From Cryobacterium arcticum (GTDB lineage Bacteria > Actinomycetota > Actinomycetes > Actinomycetales > Microbacteriaceae): a stretch of 64,000 bases of DNA. The stretch spans positions 1,612,001 to 1,676,000 of the forward strand of contig NZ_CP016282.1 of NCBI RefSeq assembly GCF_001679725.1. Reading direction: 5' to 3'. Shown piece after piece: positions 44,716 through 53,679 of this stretch. The translations under genes were made by a program, and so were the position numbers. Within the stretch, counting starts at the first letter, position 1; the number at the start of each line of letters is the position of its first letter. The notes below the pieces were generated by a model, which was not told the DNA's origin, searched no databases, and was given only the letters and a program-made list of their open reading frames with translations.

Positions 44716-45798
44716 ATGCCATTCGACATCCTGCAGCCCGGCACCGGGCACATCCGCGCCGCGCAGTACCTGCCCGCCACGCCCGACACCGTGTTGTGGG
44801 GGCGGCTGCCCTGTGCCACGGATGCGCCGGCGCTCGTGATCGAGAGCGGCACCGAGGTCACCATCGACACGGTCAGCCACGAGGGCGTGCTCGAAGACCA
44901 GGGCCGTGACCCGGTGGTCTTCTTCGCCGGCCACGGCGTGGAACGAGCCGCGGTGCTCGACGACGCCGTGCGGCTGGCCGGTTCGTTCAGCCTGCGCGAC
45001 CCCCGGGTGGACGGGCCGCACCTGGTCACCGGTCCGATCCATGTGCGCGGCGCCAGCCCGGGCGACCTGCTCAAGATGACCGTGCTCGAGGCCACCCCGC
45101 GGGTGCCGTACGGCGTGATCTCCAACCGGCACGGTCGCGGCGCCCTGCCGGGGGAGTACCCGCTCGGCGACGGCAACGTGAGCGTGTTCGCGGCGCTGGA
45201 GGACGGCCCGGCGGGCCGGGTGGGCACCCTGCCGCTCGTGCCGGGCGGGGAGCGGAGCGTGCACTTCCCGCTCCGGCCGTTCCTCGGCATCATGGGCGTC
45301 GCCGTCGCCGGCGATGAGCGCCCACACTCCGTGCCGCCCGGTTCGCACGGCGGCAACATCGACATCAACCTGCTCACCGTGGGCTCGGCGCTGTACCTGC
45401 CGGTTCAGGTGGAAGGCGCGCTGGCCTACGTGGGCGACCCGCACTTCGCCCAGGGCGACGGCGAGGTGGCCCTCACGGCCATGGAGGCGTCGCTGCGGGT
45501 GACCATCCGGTTCGACGTGGTGACGCAGGCCGACGCCGTGGCCGCGTTCGGCGAGCTGGTCGGGCCGCTCGCCGAGACGGCCGAGTTCCTGGTGCCCACC
45601 GGCATGGACGCCGACCTCGACGAGGCCGTGCGGAAATGCGTGCGCGCGGCGATCGACCTTCTCGCGGCGCGGTTCGGGATGGACCGCACCCTCGCCTACG
45701 CGTACCTGAGCGCGGCGACCGACTTCAACATCTCGCAGGTGGTCGACCTGGTCGCCGGCGTGCACGCGCGCATCCGGGTGGCGGACTTCGATGTCTGA
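44716..45798 (+). CDS. Acetamidase/formamidase family protein
   Basis: The 360-residue protein has the FmdA/AmdA pattern: PVTGPIHVRGASPGDLLKMTVLE-like strand (seen as VTGPIHVRGASPGDLL), RPFLGIMGVA, PPGSHGGNIDIN and VGDPHFAQGDGEV. These metal-dependent amidases release ammonia from formamide or acetamide. ATG 44716 stands behind AAAAGG. Its last 8 bases overlap the amidase gene, so the two are co-translated. Linked to ureide genes, it may recycle a small amide formed during nitrogen catabolism. Confidence 0.9.
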   Translation: MPFDILQPGTGHIRAAQYLPATPDTVLWGRLPCATDAPALVIESGTEVTIDTVSHEGVLEDQGRDPVVFFAGHGVERAAVLDDAVRLAGSFSLRDPRVDGPHLVTGPIHVRGASPGDLLKMTVLEATPRVPYGVISNRHGRGALPGEYPLGDGNVSVFAALEDGPAGRVGTLPLVPGGERSVHFPLRPFLGIMGVAVAGDERPHSVPPGSHGGNIDINLLTVGSALYLPVQVEGALAYVGDPHFAQGDGEVALTAMEASLRVTIRFDVVTQADAVAAFGELVGPLAETAEFLVPTGMDADLDEAVRKCVRAAIDLLAARFGMDRTLAYAYLSAATDFNISQVVDLVAGVHARIRVADFDV

Positions 45799-47446
45799 GC
45801 CGCGCACCACCGTTCCCGGGCCGGCTGTTGCCGGGCCCGCCGCCGTCACGCCCACGAGCGTCACCGGCGACCTGCCCGACGGACTGCTCGAGGCCTTCAC
45901 CGGCTACGAGGACGCCCTCGCCCGCAACGACCTCGCGGCTCTCGACGCCTACTTCGCGCCGGGGGAGAGCACACTGCGCGGCGACGCCACCGGGCTGCTC
46001 GTGGGCCACGACGCGATCAGCGGGTTCCGCGGGGCGCGCAGCGGCACGCTCGCCCGCGGCATCCGCTCGCTGCACGTGCGGGTGATCGACCCGCGGCACG
46101 CCGTGATCGTGTCGGTGAACACCCCGGATGCCGGCGGCGCCGGCCTGGTCACCCAGCTCTGGGTGCAGGGCGACACGGACTCCTGGCGGGTGGAGGTGGC
46201 CCAGGTGGCCGCGCCGCCGGCCGCGGTCAACCCCACGGTGTGGCGCCTGGTGGGCACCCCGCTGGTTCCCGCGGCCACCGACACCGGCCCGCTCGCCGGC
46301 GAGACGGTTGCCGTGAAGGACCTCTTCGACCTCGCCGGCTTCACGGTGGGCGCCGGAAACCCGGCGTACCTCGGCGAGGCCACGCCGGCCACCGTGACCG
46401 CCCCGGCCGTCGCCGCGCTGCTCGGCGCCGGTGCGAGCGTGCGGGGTGTCGCCCAGACCGACGAATTCGCGTACAGCATCGCCGGCGACAACGAGCACTA
46501 CGGCACCCCGCCCAACGTGCGGGTGCCCGGCGGACTGCCCGGCGGCTCGTCCAGCGGCCCCGCCGCGGCCGTCGCCCTGGGCCAGGCGAGCATCGGTCTG
46601 GCCACCGACACCGCAGGATCCATCCGGGTGCCCGCGTCGTACCAGGGACTCTGGGGACTCCGCAGCACCCACGACGCCGTCGACCGCACCGGCCTGCTGC
46701 CACTGGCACCGACCTTCGACACCGTCGGCTGGCTCACCCGCACCCCGGCCGTGCTGCGTGCCGCCGCCGCCGCGTCGCTCGATCCCGCCCGGCAGGTCGC
46801 CCTCGTACCGACCGCCGCACCGACCGCCGCACCGGAGGATGCACTGACGAATCCACCGGCCCGCTTCGCCGTGTCGACGGCGCTGGTCTTCGCCGCCGAC
46901 GACGACGTACAGGCCGCTTTCGTGACCGGGCTGGACCGCCTCATCCGGGCCGGGCTGCTGCCCGAACCCGACCTCGTCGACGTGGGCGACCTCGCCGAGG
47001 CCCTGCGCATCTTCCGGGCGATCCAGACGGCAGAGGCGTGGAGGTGCAACGGGGACTGGGTCACCGCGCACCCCGGCGCCCTCGGCGCCGCGGTCGCGAG
47101 CCGGTTCGAGATCGCGTCCCGCACCGACCCGGCCGCCGAGGCCGAGGCTCGCGTCGCGATGGCCGCCGCCCGCGCCCGGCTGGACGCGGTGCTCGACGGA
47201 CGCATCCTGCTGCTGCCCTCGGCGTCGTCGACGGCGCCGTCGCGGCACGCGAACGCGGCCACCATCGACGCGACCCGCACGGCGACGCTGACCATGACGA
47301 GCCTGGCCGGGATCGGCGGATATCCGGCGCTGTCCGTGCCACTGTTCGAGGTTCACGGCAAGCCTGTGGGGCTCTGCCTGGTGGGTCCGCGATACAGCGA
47401 CCTCGCCCTCGTCGATGTGGGGGCGGAATTGGCCGCGGGTGGGTGA
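45791..47446 (+). CDS. AtzH-like domain fused to an amidase-signature hydrolase
   Basis: The 551-residue protein has an N-terminal AtzH/SnoaL-like domain (about 30-135, LLEAFTGYEDALARNDLAALDAYFAP, part of the family pattern). An amidase-signature domain (about 150-545) follows, with the Ser-cisSer-Lys triad: Lys in VAVKDLFD, the GGSSSG loop and the nucleophile Ser in DTAGSIRVP. AtzH is a helper in cyanurate pathways, and the related AtzF hydrolyses allophanate. The substrate here could be a ureide-derived amide such as oxamate or allophanate. It overlaps the formamidase gene by 8 bp. Confidence 0.88.
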   Translation: MSEPRTTVPGPAVAGPAAVTPTSVTGDLPDGLLEAFTGYEDALARNDLAALDAYFAPGESTLRGDATGLLVGHDAISGFRGARSGTLARGIRSLHVRVIDPRHAVIVSVNTPDAGGAGLVTQLWVQGDTDSWRVEVAQVAAPPAAVNPTVWRLVGTPLVPAATDTGPLAGETVAVKDLFDLAGFTVGAGNPAYLGEATPATVTAPAVAALLGAGASVRGVAQTDEFAYSIAGDNEHYGTPPNVRVPGGLPGGSSSGPAAAVALGQASIGLATDTAGSIRVPASYQGLWGLRSTHDAVDRTGLLPLAPTFDTVGWLTRTPAVLRAAAAASLDPARQVALVPTAAPTAAPEDALTNPPARFAVSTALVFAADDDVQAAFVTGLDRLIRAGLLPEPDLVDVGDLAEALRIFRAIQTAEAWRCNGDWVTAHPGALGAAVASRFEIASRTDPAAEAEARVAMAAARARLDAVLDGRILLLPSASSTAPSRHANAATIDATRTATLTMTSLAGIGGYPALSVPLFEVHGKPVGLCLVGPRYSDLALVDVGAELAAGG

Positions 47447-47462
47447 CCGCGCGAAACATGGC

Positions 47463-47507
47463 TGAAACACCTGTTGCGTAAACTGGGGATCTGAAACATT
47501 TGGTTCA
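47463..47507. promoter_or_regulatory. TGAAACA-type motif pair upstream of the ureidoglycine aminotransferase gene
   Basis: Two related sites occur: tgaaacacctgttgc (47463-47477) and the near-palindrome tgaaacatttggttca (47492-47507). A third partial copy, gcgaaacatgg, starts at 47451. Similar words occur at 59912-59954 and 61076-61200, next to other purine genes, which suggests one shared regulator. Confidence 0.5.
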
Positions 47508-47510
47508 GAA

Positions 47511-48788
47511 TTGCCGAGGGGTGAAACAGCCATTTCCAGTCTTCCGATCAATCCGCCCTCGCGTCTGCTGATGGGCCCCGGCCCGGTGAACGCCGACCCG
47601 CGGGTGTTGCGCGCCATGTCGGCCCAACTCGTGGGCCAGTACGACCCGTCCATGACGGCGTATATGAACGAGACCATGGAGCTGTACCGGGGCGTCTTCA
47701 AGACCGCCAACGAACAGACCGTGCTCATCGACGGCACCTCCCGGGCCGGCATCGAGGCCGCGTTGGTCTCGCTGATCAGCCCGGGTGACCGGGTGCTCGT
47801 GCCCATCTTCGGGCGCTTCGGCCATCTGCTGCGCGAGATCGCTGAACGCGCCGGCGCCGAGGTGCACGTGCGGGAGATCGAGTGGGGCACCGTATTCACG
47901 CCCGCCCAGATCGAGCAGGCTATCCGCGAGACCAAGCCGGCGCTGCTGGCCATCGTGCACGGTGACACGTCCACCACCGTCGCCCAGCCGCTCGATGAGC
48001 TCGGCGACATCTGCGCGAGGCACGGTGTGCTCTTCTACACCGACGTCACCGCGTCGCTGGCAGGCAACACCTTCGAGGCGGATGCCTGGGGCTTGGACGC
48101 CGTGACCGCCGGCCTGCAGAAGTGCCTGGGCGGCCCCTCCGGCTCGGCCCCCGCCACCTTCTCCCCGCGTGCGGCCCTGGTGATCAACGCCCGCAAGAGC
48201 ATCGAAGCGGGCATCCGCGAGGCCGGCGACGCCGTGAGCGCGCACCCGATCCGCTCCAACTACTTCGACCTGTCGATGATCTTCGATTACTGGGGTCCCA
48301 AGCGGCTCAACCACCACACCGAGGCCACCACCATGCTCTACGGCGCCCGCGAATGCGCCCGGCTGCTCGTGGACGAGGGCATCGACACCGCCGTGGAGCG
48401 GCACCGGCTGCACGGCGCCGCCATGCTCGCGGGGGTGCAGGGGCTGGGCCTGGCCGTCTTCGGCGACCTGGAGCACCGGATGAACAACGTCGTCGCCGTG
48501 CACATCCCTGAGGGCGTGACCGGGGACGCCGTGCGCGGCGAACTGCTGAACGACTTCGGCATCGAGATCGGCACCTCGTTCGGCCCGCTGCACGGCAAGG
48601 TCTGGCGCATCGGCACCATGGGCTACAACGCCCGCAAGGACACCGTGCTCACGACCCTGGCCGCCCTCGAGCAGGTGCTGCGCCGAGCCGGCGCCGGCGT
48701 GACCGGTGGTGGCGGGGTCGGCGCCGCCTACGAGGTCTACCAGGATGCGGCTCGAGCCGCATCCGTTGCGGAGACCGGGCCAGCATGA
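47511..48788 (+). CDS. pucG: (S)-ureidoglycine--glyoxylate aminotransferase (PucG-like)
   Basis: The class V PLP aminotransferase of up to 425 residues has LLMGPGPVNADPRVLRAM, DGTSRAGIEAAL, YTDVTASLAGN and the Schiff-base Lys in TAGLQKCLGGPSG, the PucG form of the motif. It moves the amino group of ureidoglycine to glyoxylate, giving oxalurate and glycine. The only in-frame start of usual type near the conserved N-terminus is TTG 47511. An ATT at 47532, ten bases after GAGGGG, would give the homolog-like N-terminus ISSLPINPPSR and may be the true start. It overlaps the allantoate amidohydrolase gene as ATGA. Confidence 0.92.
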   Translation: MPRGETAISSLPINPPSRLLMGPGPVNADPRVLRAMSAQLVGQYDPSMTAYMNETMELYRGVFKTANEQTVLIDGTSRAGIEAALVSLISPGDRVLVPIFGRFGHLLREIAERAGAEVHVREIEWGTVFTPAQIEQAIRETKPALLAIVHGDTSTTVAQPLDELGDICARHGVLFYTDVTASLAGNTFEADAWGLDAVTAGLQKCLGGPSGSAPATFSPRAALVINARKSIEAGIREAGDAVSAHPIRSNYFDLSMIFDYWGPKRLNHHTEATTMLYGARECARLLVDEGIDTAVERHRLHGAAMLAGVQGLGLAVFGDLEHRMNNVVAVHIPEGVTGDAVRGELLNDFGIEIGTSFGPLHGKVWRIGTMGYNARKDTVLTTLAALEQVLRRAGAGVTGGGGVGAAYEVYQDAARAASVAETGPA

Positions 48789-50122
48789 GCGGGCCGGGGG
48801 ACAGTGCGGGCCTGAACGGGAGCGAGCGCACCAGCGCGGCCGCCGTGCTGGAGCGCTGCGACGAGCTGGCCGGGTTTTCGAGCCTGCCCGACGGCCTGAT
48901 CGAGCGGGTCTACCTCTCGCCCGAGCACACCGCGGTGAACGCCCTCGCGGCCGGCTGGATGCGTGAGGCCGGCATGACCAGCTGGCAGGACGCGGCGGGC
49001 AACCAGTGCGGCCGCCTCGAGGGTGCCACGCCCGGCCTTCCCGCGCTGCTGCTCGGCTCGCACCTGGACACCGTGCCGTCGGCCGGTCGGTATGACGGCA
49101 TCCTCGGCGTGCTCACGGCCATCGCCGTGGTGGAACGAATCGCGTCCAGCGGCCGCAGCCTGCCGTTCGCCCTGGAGGTCGTGGCCTTCGGCGATGAGGA
49201 GGGCACCCGGTTCGGCACCGCTCTGCTGGGCAGCCGCGCCCTGGCCGGAACCTGGCTGGACGCCTGGTGGGAGCTTACCGACGAGGCCGGCACGACCCTG
49301 CACGACGCCTTCGTCGCGTTCGGCCTGGACCCGGCCGCCATCGGCGGTGCCGCCCGCACCTCGAACGAGGTCATCGGCTACCTCGAGGCGCATATCGAGC
49401 AGGGCCCGGTGCTCGAGGAGCACGACCAGCCGCTCGGCATCGTCTCCTCGATCGCGGGCGCCCGACGCTTCCAGATCACCATCACCGGCAAGGCCGGTCA
49501 CTCGGGCACACCGTGGACGCACCGCCGCGACGCCCTCGCCGGGACGAGCGAGGCCATCGTGGCCATCGAGAAGCTCGCCCGCGCCGCGGACCTGATCGCC
49601 ACGGTGGGACACCTCGAGGTGTTCCCTGACGCCGTCAACGTGATCGCCGGCCGGGTCGAGTTCAGTCTCGACCTGCGCGGCCGGTTCGACGCCGACCGTG
49701 ACCGGGCCTGGCAGCAGATCGAGTCCCTGCTGGAGGAGATCTGCGCGACCCGCGGCCTGCACGTCGCGGTCGACCAGACCCATGCGGCGCCCGCCGCGCA
49801 CTGCAGCGACCGGCTGCGCGGGGTCATCGCCGCCGGCATCCGTGCCACGGATGCGTCGACCGAGAACCCCGAACCGCTTGAGCTGTTGTCGATGGCGGGG
49901 CATGACGCCATGGCCGTCGCCCAGATCACCGAGATCGGCATGCTGTTCGTGCGCTGCGCCGGGGGAGTGAGCCACCACCCCGACGAGTCGGTCACCGAGG
50001 CGGACGTGGCCCGGGCACTGGACGCCTTCGAGGCGGCGGTGCTCGAGCTGGCGGCGCACCATGATGCCGGACAGCGTGACGACGGAGAGCAGGACACCGG
50101 ACGGCACGAGGCGCAGGCATGA
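48785..50122 (+). CDS. allC: Allantoate amidohydrolase
   Basis: The 445-residue M20-family hydrolase shows the two-metal site residues in GSHLDTVPSAGRYDGILG and AFGDEEGTRFG, then LEAHIEQGPVLEEHDQPLGIV (part of the family pattern), GHSGTPW and the C-terminal SGAGHDA equivalent SMAGHDAMAVAQ. It cleaves allantoate to ureidoglycine, ammonia and CO2, the substrate of the preceding aminotransferase. N-carbamoyl-amino-acid hydrolases share this fold, but context decides for allantoate. It is coupled on both sides by ATGA overlaps. Confidence 0.92.
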   Translation: MSGPGDSAGLNGSERTSAAAVLERCDELAGFSSLPDGLIERVYLSPEHTAVNALAAGWMREAGMTSWQDAAGNQCGRLEGATPGLPALLLGSHLDTVPSAGRYDGILGVLTAIAVVERIASSGRSLPFALEVVAFGDEEGTRFGTALLGSRALAGTWLDAWWELTDEAGTTLHDAFVAFGLDPAAIGGAARTSNEVIGYLEAHIEQGPVLEEHDQPLGIVSSIAGARRFQITITGKAGHSGTPWTHRRDALAGTSEAIVAIEKLARAADLIATVGHLEVFPDAVNVIAGRVEFSLDLRGRFDADRDRAWQQIESLLEEICATRGLHVAVDQTHAAPAAHCSDRLRGVIAAGIRATDASTENPEPLELLSMAGHDAMAVAQITEIGMLFVRCAGGVSHHPDESVTEADVARALDAFEAAVLELAAHHDAGQRDDGEQDTGRHEAQA

Positions 50123-50964
50123 CCATGAACATCGGGCAGCGTATCGACGGCCGCTACGGTGAGCTGTCGCCGCAGGAACAGCGCGCCGCGGACTTCATCC
50201 TCGACCACATGAGCGATCTCGCCGTGTACAACGCGTCGGAGCTGGCCCGCCTCAGCGGGGTGTCCAAGGCCACGGTCTCGCGGCTGTTCCGCCGTCTCGG
50301 CTTCCAGGACTCGGCCGAGGTGCGCGAGCACGCCAGGGCCCTCCGCAGCTTGGGGGCCCCACTCGGCGGTCCAGGGGCATCCGCCGGGACGCCCTCGCGG
50401 CTGGCGGCGCACGCCGAGGCCGAACACGACAACCTGCGGCGCCTGCTGCTGACCCTGGAGGACGGCCGGCTGGACGCCGCCGCCCGACTGGTGCACTCGG
50501 CCCAGAACGTGGTGATCGTGGGGCTGCGCAACAGCTACCCGCTGGCCCTGCACCTGCGCCAGCAGCTCGTGCAGGCCCGCGACCACGTGCGGCTGGCCCC
50601 CTTGCCCGGCCAGTCGCTCGGCGAGGAACTCGCGGGGCTCGGGCCGCGCGACGTGGTGGTGTTGATGGGCTTTCGCCGGCGGGTGGCCGGATTCGGCGAT
50701 ATCGTGGCCGCGATCCGCCGCCGCGACGTGCCGCTGGTGCTGATCGCGGACTCCTCGGCGCGCAAATACTCCGACCAGGCCACGCACTGGCTCGAATGCC
50801 CGGTCGACTCGGTCTCCGCGTTCGACAGCTACGCCACCGCGATGAGCCTGGTGAACCTGCTCGCCACCGGAGCGATGGGTGCGCAGGTGCGTGAGAGCCG
50901 AACCCGGATCGCAGCGATCACCAGCGTCTACGAGGACCTCGACGAACTCGAAGCGCCGTGGTGA
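50119..50964 (+). CDS. RpiR family transcriptional regulator (HTH-SIS)
   Basis: The 281-residue protein has an N-terminal HTH_6 domain (LSPQEQRAADFILDHM, NASELARLSGVSKATVSRLFRRLGF) and a C-terminal SIS sugar-phosphate-type domain (about 115-245, with VVIVGLRNSYPLALHLRQQL). RpiR proteins usually sense phosphosugars, but members also control purine and ureide genes. It is co-translated with allC and is the only regulator gene inside the purine cluster, so it is the prime candidate to bind the TGAAACA sites. Confidence 0.92.
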   Translation: MTMNIGQRIDGRYGELSPQEQRAADFILDHMSDLAVYNASELARLSGVSKATVSRLFRRLGFQDSAEVREHARALRSLGAPLGGPGASAGTPSRLAAHAEAEHDNLRRLLLTLEDGRLDAAARLVHSAQNVVIVGLRNSYPLALHLRQQLVQARDHVRLAPLPGQSLGEELAGLGPRDVVVLMGFRRRVAGFGDIVAAIRRRDVPLVLIADSSARKYSDQATHWLECPVDSVSAFDSYATAMSLVNLLATGAMGAQVRESRTRIAAITSVYEDLDELEAPW

Positions 50965-51098
50965 CGTGCGCCTGGTGAGACCGTGAGCCCGGCGCAGCAT
51001 GACCGGCCGACGCAGCATGACCGGCCGACGGTGATGGCGTCGGCGTTGGTGTCGGAGCTTGTGACGGGAGCGGGGTTCCGCTGTGCCTCGCGTGGCCG

Positions 51099-51860
51099 TT
51101 ACGCCGATTCCGGCGTATCCACGTCGTCGCCGGTGCCCAGGTCGTCGCAGGGCACCGCCAGCACGCCGTGGGTCACGAGGTACGGCCGTGCGCCGGTGTC
51201 GCCGCTCAGACTCGATCGCAGCAGCGCCCAGTGGCTGCGGCCGATGACCACCGGATGCCCGGGCCGGCCGCCGAAGTGCGCCTGCCTGAGGGTCTGCGGC
51301 GTCACACCACCCGATCGAGCGGATCTGCCCGCGAACGCGGTTGCGCCCTCCGTCGATGCCCCGCCCGCTGACGCAGCGCGAATCGGCTGTGCCGAGCCAG
51401 CGCTCGTGCCCGAGGCCGCCGTGCTGGAGCTCCCCGCCACATCGATCTCGCCGATCAGCCGTGCCACCGTCGCCGCGTCGAGGTCGGGAACATCCACCGG
51501 CACCATCGCCACGGCCGTGACCGCCGGTTCGGACTCCTGCAGCGCGGCCAGCCCGGCGTCCAGCGACGCCGCCAACCCGTCGGCCCAGCGGTCGGCATGC
51601 ACGACGACCAGTCGGTCCGGGCTGTCGAACCGGGCGGTGGAGTCGCGCAGGAGCTCCTCGGCCTCGGCCCCGCCCGCGCCGAGAACCACCAGCACCGGAT
51701 CGCAGCCTCCGGCTTCGAGCGCACGCGCGGCTCGGACGAGCCAGGACACACCGGTTCCGTCGACCGCCAAGGCCTTCGGTCCGCCGTACCGGGAGCCCGC
51801 GCCCGCGGCCAGGAGCAATCCCGCCACCCGGCGGTCTCTGTCGGTCTGCATGCCAGCCAT
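51099..51860 (-). CDS. MobA/MocA-like nucleotidyltransferase (PucB-like)
   Basis: The 253-residue protein has the N-terminal nucleotide loop LLLAAGAGSRYGGPKAL, the metal-binding VPVDVPDLDAATV, and GGRPGHPVVIGRSHW, the layout of molybdenum cofactor cytidylyl- or guanylyltransferases. In B. subtilis PucB performs this job for xanthine dehydrogenase. Here it would mature the Mo cofactor of a xanthine dehydrogenase encoded elsewhere. Residues of about 142-188 are an inserted Ser/Ala/Gly/Thr-rich low-complexity stretch. It lies between two plus-strand operons in opposite orientation. Confidence 0.85.
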   Translation of the reverse strand: MAGMQTDRDRRVAGLLLAAGAGSRYGGPKALAVDGTGVSWLVRAARALEAGGCDPVLVVLGAGGAEAEELLRDSTARFDSPDRLVVVHADRWADGLAASLDAGLAALQESEPAVTAVAMVPVDVPDLDAATVARLIGEIDVAGSSSTAASGTSAGSAQPIRAASAGGASTEGATAFAGRSARSGGVTPQTLRQAHFGGRPGHPVVIGRSHWALLRSSLSGDTGARPYLVTHGVLAVPCDDLGTGDDVDTPESA

Positions 51861-51969
51861 GGTACGGGGTGCGCACCGGAACCCGGTCGGGTTGCTATCC
51901 GATCACCGCTCCCTCGCCACCTCAACCCGTGCCCGCCCTGGTGTCTACACCCGCGTTTCGATCACCCGC

Positions 51970-52047
51970 GCTGTCCCCACCCGCACAGCTCCCACCCGCA
52001 CCGCTCCCACCCGAACAGCTCACACCCGCACCGCTCCCACCCGAACC
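51970..52047 (+). repeat. 15-bp tandem repeat array upstream of uraD
   Basis: Four 15-bp units, gctcccacccgcacc, gctcccacccgaaca, gctcacacccgcacc and gctcccacccgaacc (51988-52047), follow an 18-bp variant at 51970-51987. The array ends 20 bp before the uraD start codon and occupies its leader or promoter. No reading frame of a known protein covers it. Confidence 0.85.
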
Positions 52048-52067
52048 GTCACCGCCCGGAGGCACCC

Positions 52068-52619
52068 ATGACCACGATCCCCACCGGCGACGAGCTGCGC
52101 GACATCCTCCGGGCCTGCCTGGCGGTTGGCCGGTGGGTGGACGAGGTTGCCGCCCAAGCGCCGTTCGGCTCGGTCGCCGGCCTGGTTGAGACGGCGCGGA
52201 CCGCAGCCACGCCGCTGACCCGGGCCGAGATCGACGAGGCCATGGCGGAGCATCCGCGGATCGGCGAGAAACCGCGGGGCACCTCGCGCGCCGCGGGATT
52301 CTCACGCAGCGAGCAGGCCTCGGCAGACGCGGATGACGCGGGCCTCGCCGCGGCTCTCGCGGAGGGCAATCGCGTCTACGAGGAGCGGTTCGACAGGGTG
52401 TTCCTCATCCGTGCCGCCGGGCGGACCCGCCAGGAGATCCTGACCGAACTGCACCGCCGGGTGGACCTGGACGATGACACCGAGGCCGCCATCGTCGGCT
52501 CCGAGCTGCGGGACATCGCGCTCATCCGTTTGGGAGTTCTGGCCGTGCAGTGGCAGGATGTCTCGGTGCCCGAAACCGACGCCTCCGACTCCGCAACGCC
52601 ATCGGGCGATCCCCGATGA
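52068..52619 (+). CDS. uraD: 2-oxo-4-hydroxy-4-carboxy-5-ureidoimidazoline (OHCU) decarboxylase
   Basis: The 183-residue helical protein contains the family pattern: SVAGLVETAR, AEHPRIGEKP with the catalytic His, FSRSEQASA, and the C-terminal RVFLIRAAGRTRQEILTELHRR stretch (part shown). It converts OHCU to (S)-allantoin, the third step after urate oxidase. ATG 52068 stands behind CGGAGG. The stop overlaps the HIU hydrolase start (ATGA). Confidence 0.94.
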   Translation: MTTIPTGDELRDILRACLAVGRWVDEVAAQAPFGSVAGLVETARTAATPLTRAEIDEAMAEHPRIGEKPRGTSRAAGFSRSEQASADADDAGLAAALAEGNRVYEERFDRVFLIRAAGRTRQEILTELHRRVDLDDDTEAAIVGSELRDIALIRLGVLAVQWQDVSVPETDASDSATPSGDPR

Positions 52620-52960
52620 GTCCGCGCAGCCACATCACCACCCACGTGCTCGATGCCGTGACCGGCCGGCCCGCCGTCGCTGTGGGTGTTCGTCTCGAAC
52701 AACAGGTGAGTGACAACTGGCATGATCTGGCGTCGGCGCAGACCGACTCCGACGGACGTATCGGCGACCTCGGGCCTGAAGCCGTGTCGGCCGGCCGCTA
52801 CCGCATCACCTTCGACACCGGAAGCTACTTCGCCGCTCGTGACCAGGCCACGTTCTACCCCCAGGTGACCATCGTCTTCGAGTTGGGCGACGAGTCCGCC
52901 CACTACCACGTGCCCCTGCTCCTGAGCCCGTTCGCCTACTCCACGTACCGCGGCAGCTGA
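52616..52960 (+). CDS. uraH: 5-hydroxyisourate hydrolase (transthyretin-like)
   Basis: The 114-residue protein has the N-terminal HVLDAVTGRPA, the central GRYRITFDTGSYF and the C-terminal signature PFAYSTYRGS that separates HIU hydrolases from transthyretins. It turns the urate oxidase product into OHCU, the substrate of the overlapping uraD gene. Confidence 0.96.
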   Translation: MSPRSHITTHVLDAVTGRPAVAVGVRLEQQVSDNWHDLASAQTDSDGRIGDLGPEAVSAGRYRITFDTGSYFAARDQATFYPQVTIVFELGDESAHYHVPLLLSPFAYSTYRGS

Positions 52961-52972
52961 GCCGGCGGCCGG

Positions 52973-53503
52973 TCAGTCCGCCGTCGCCCGGGCCGACTCA
53001 TCGGCCGGAACCCGGGCCTCGAGCTTCTTCATCAGCACGGAGGCGGGCAGTAAGGCCAGCCCGAGCGGAACGATGACGTTGCGCAGCGGACTGACCACGA
53101 GGTTGAGGGCGTCGAGCGCGATGCTGGGGCGTCCCTGCGCAACGAGCGAGCTCATCCAGCTGTCGAGGGAGGCTCCCACCAACAGGCCGGCGAGGGTGAG
53201 GACGACACCCGTCCAGAACACCCCGGCGGCGGTGATGTGGGTGGCCGGATGCGCCCGTGAGATCGTTCCGCGCTCGATGAGCCGTGCCACGAAGGAGGCG
53301 GCGACCGTCCAGGTGCCCAGTGGCACGAGCAGCACCAGGGCGACGGAGAACGATTCGAACCACCAGCTGGTGGCGAGGGACTGCAGCGAGTTCGGGTCGG
53401 TGACGCGGTAGACGAGGTCTCGGGCGAGCTGGAGGAGGACGCTGGCCGCCACCAGCCCGATGCCGATCCACAGGAGTGCGCGGGCTGAGAGGTTCGCAGG
53501 CAT
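52973..53503 (-). CDS. Four-helix membrane protein of unknown function
   Basis: The 176-residue product has four predicted membrane segments (about 8-30, 50-72, 90-112 and 135-160) and a charged C-terminus. It has no recognised motif. A short D-P-N-S-L loop follows the first helix. It is convergent with uraH, 12 bp away, and is not obviously linked to purine use. Confidence 0.65.
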   Translation of the reverse strand: MPANLSARALLWIGIGLVAASVLLQLARDLVYRVTDPNSLQSLATSWWFESFSVALVLLVPLGTWTVAASFVARLIERGTISRAHPATHITAAGVFWTGVVLTLAGLLVGASLDSWMSSLVAQGRPSIALDALNLVVSPLRNVIVPLGLALLPASVLMKKLEARVPADESARATAD

Positions 53504-53679
53504 GGTGTCCGATCTGTCGAGCGACGCTTGCGGTGGGCGGCGTGGGTAGGCAGCGCGAGCGATAAGTGCAGGTCAATACGGGAAAGCTCAGGCTGATATG
53601 CCTGTTGGTATGCCCAACCTAGTGCCCGAGACAGGCGGCGTCGAGCCCCAGTGGGGCTGCGGCGGTTCGACGTCACAGT

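Noticed and set aside
50983..52071. Plus-strand reading frame opposite the nucleotidyltransferase gene running into the 15-bp repeats
   Set aside because: It is antisense to a gene with clear MobA/MocA motifs, and its C-terminal part is only the translated tandem repeat.
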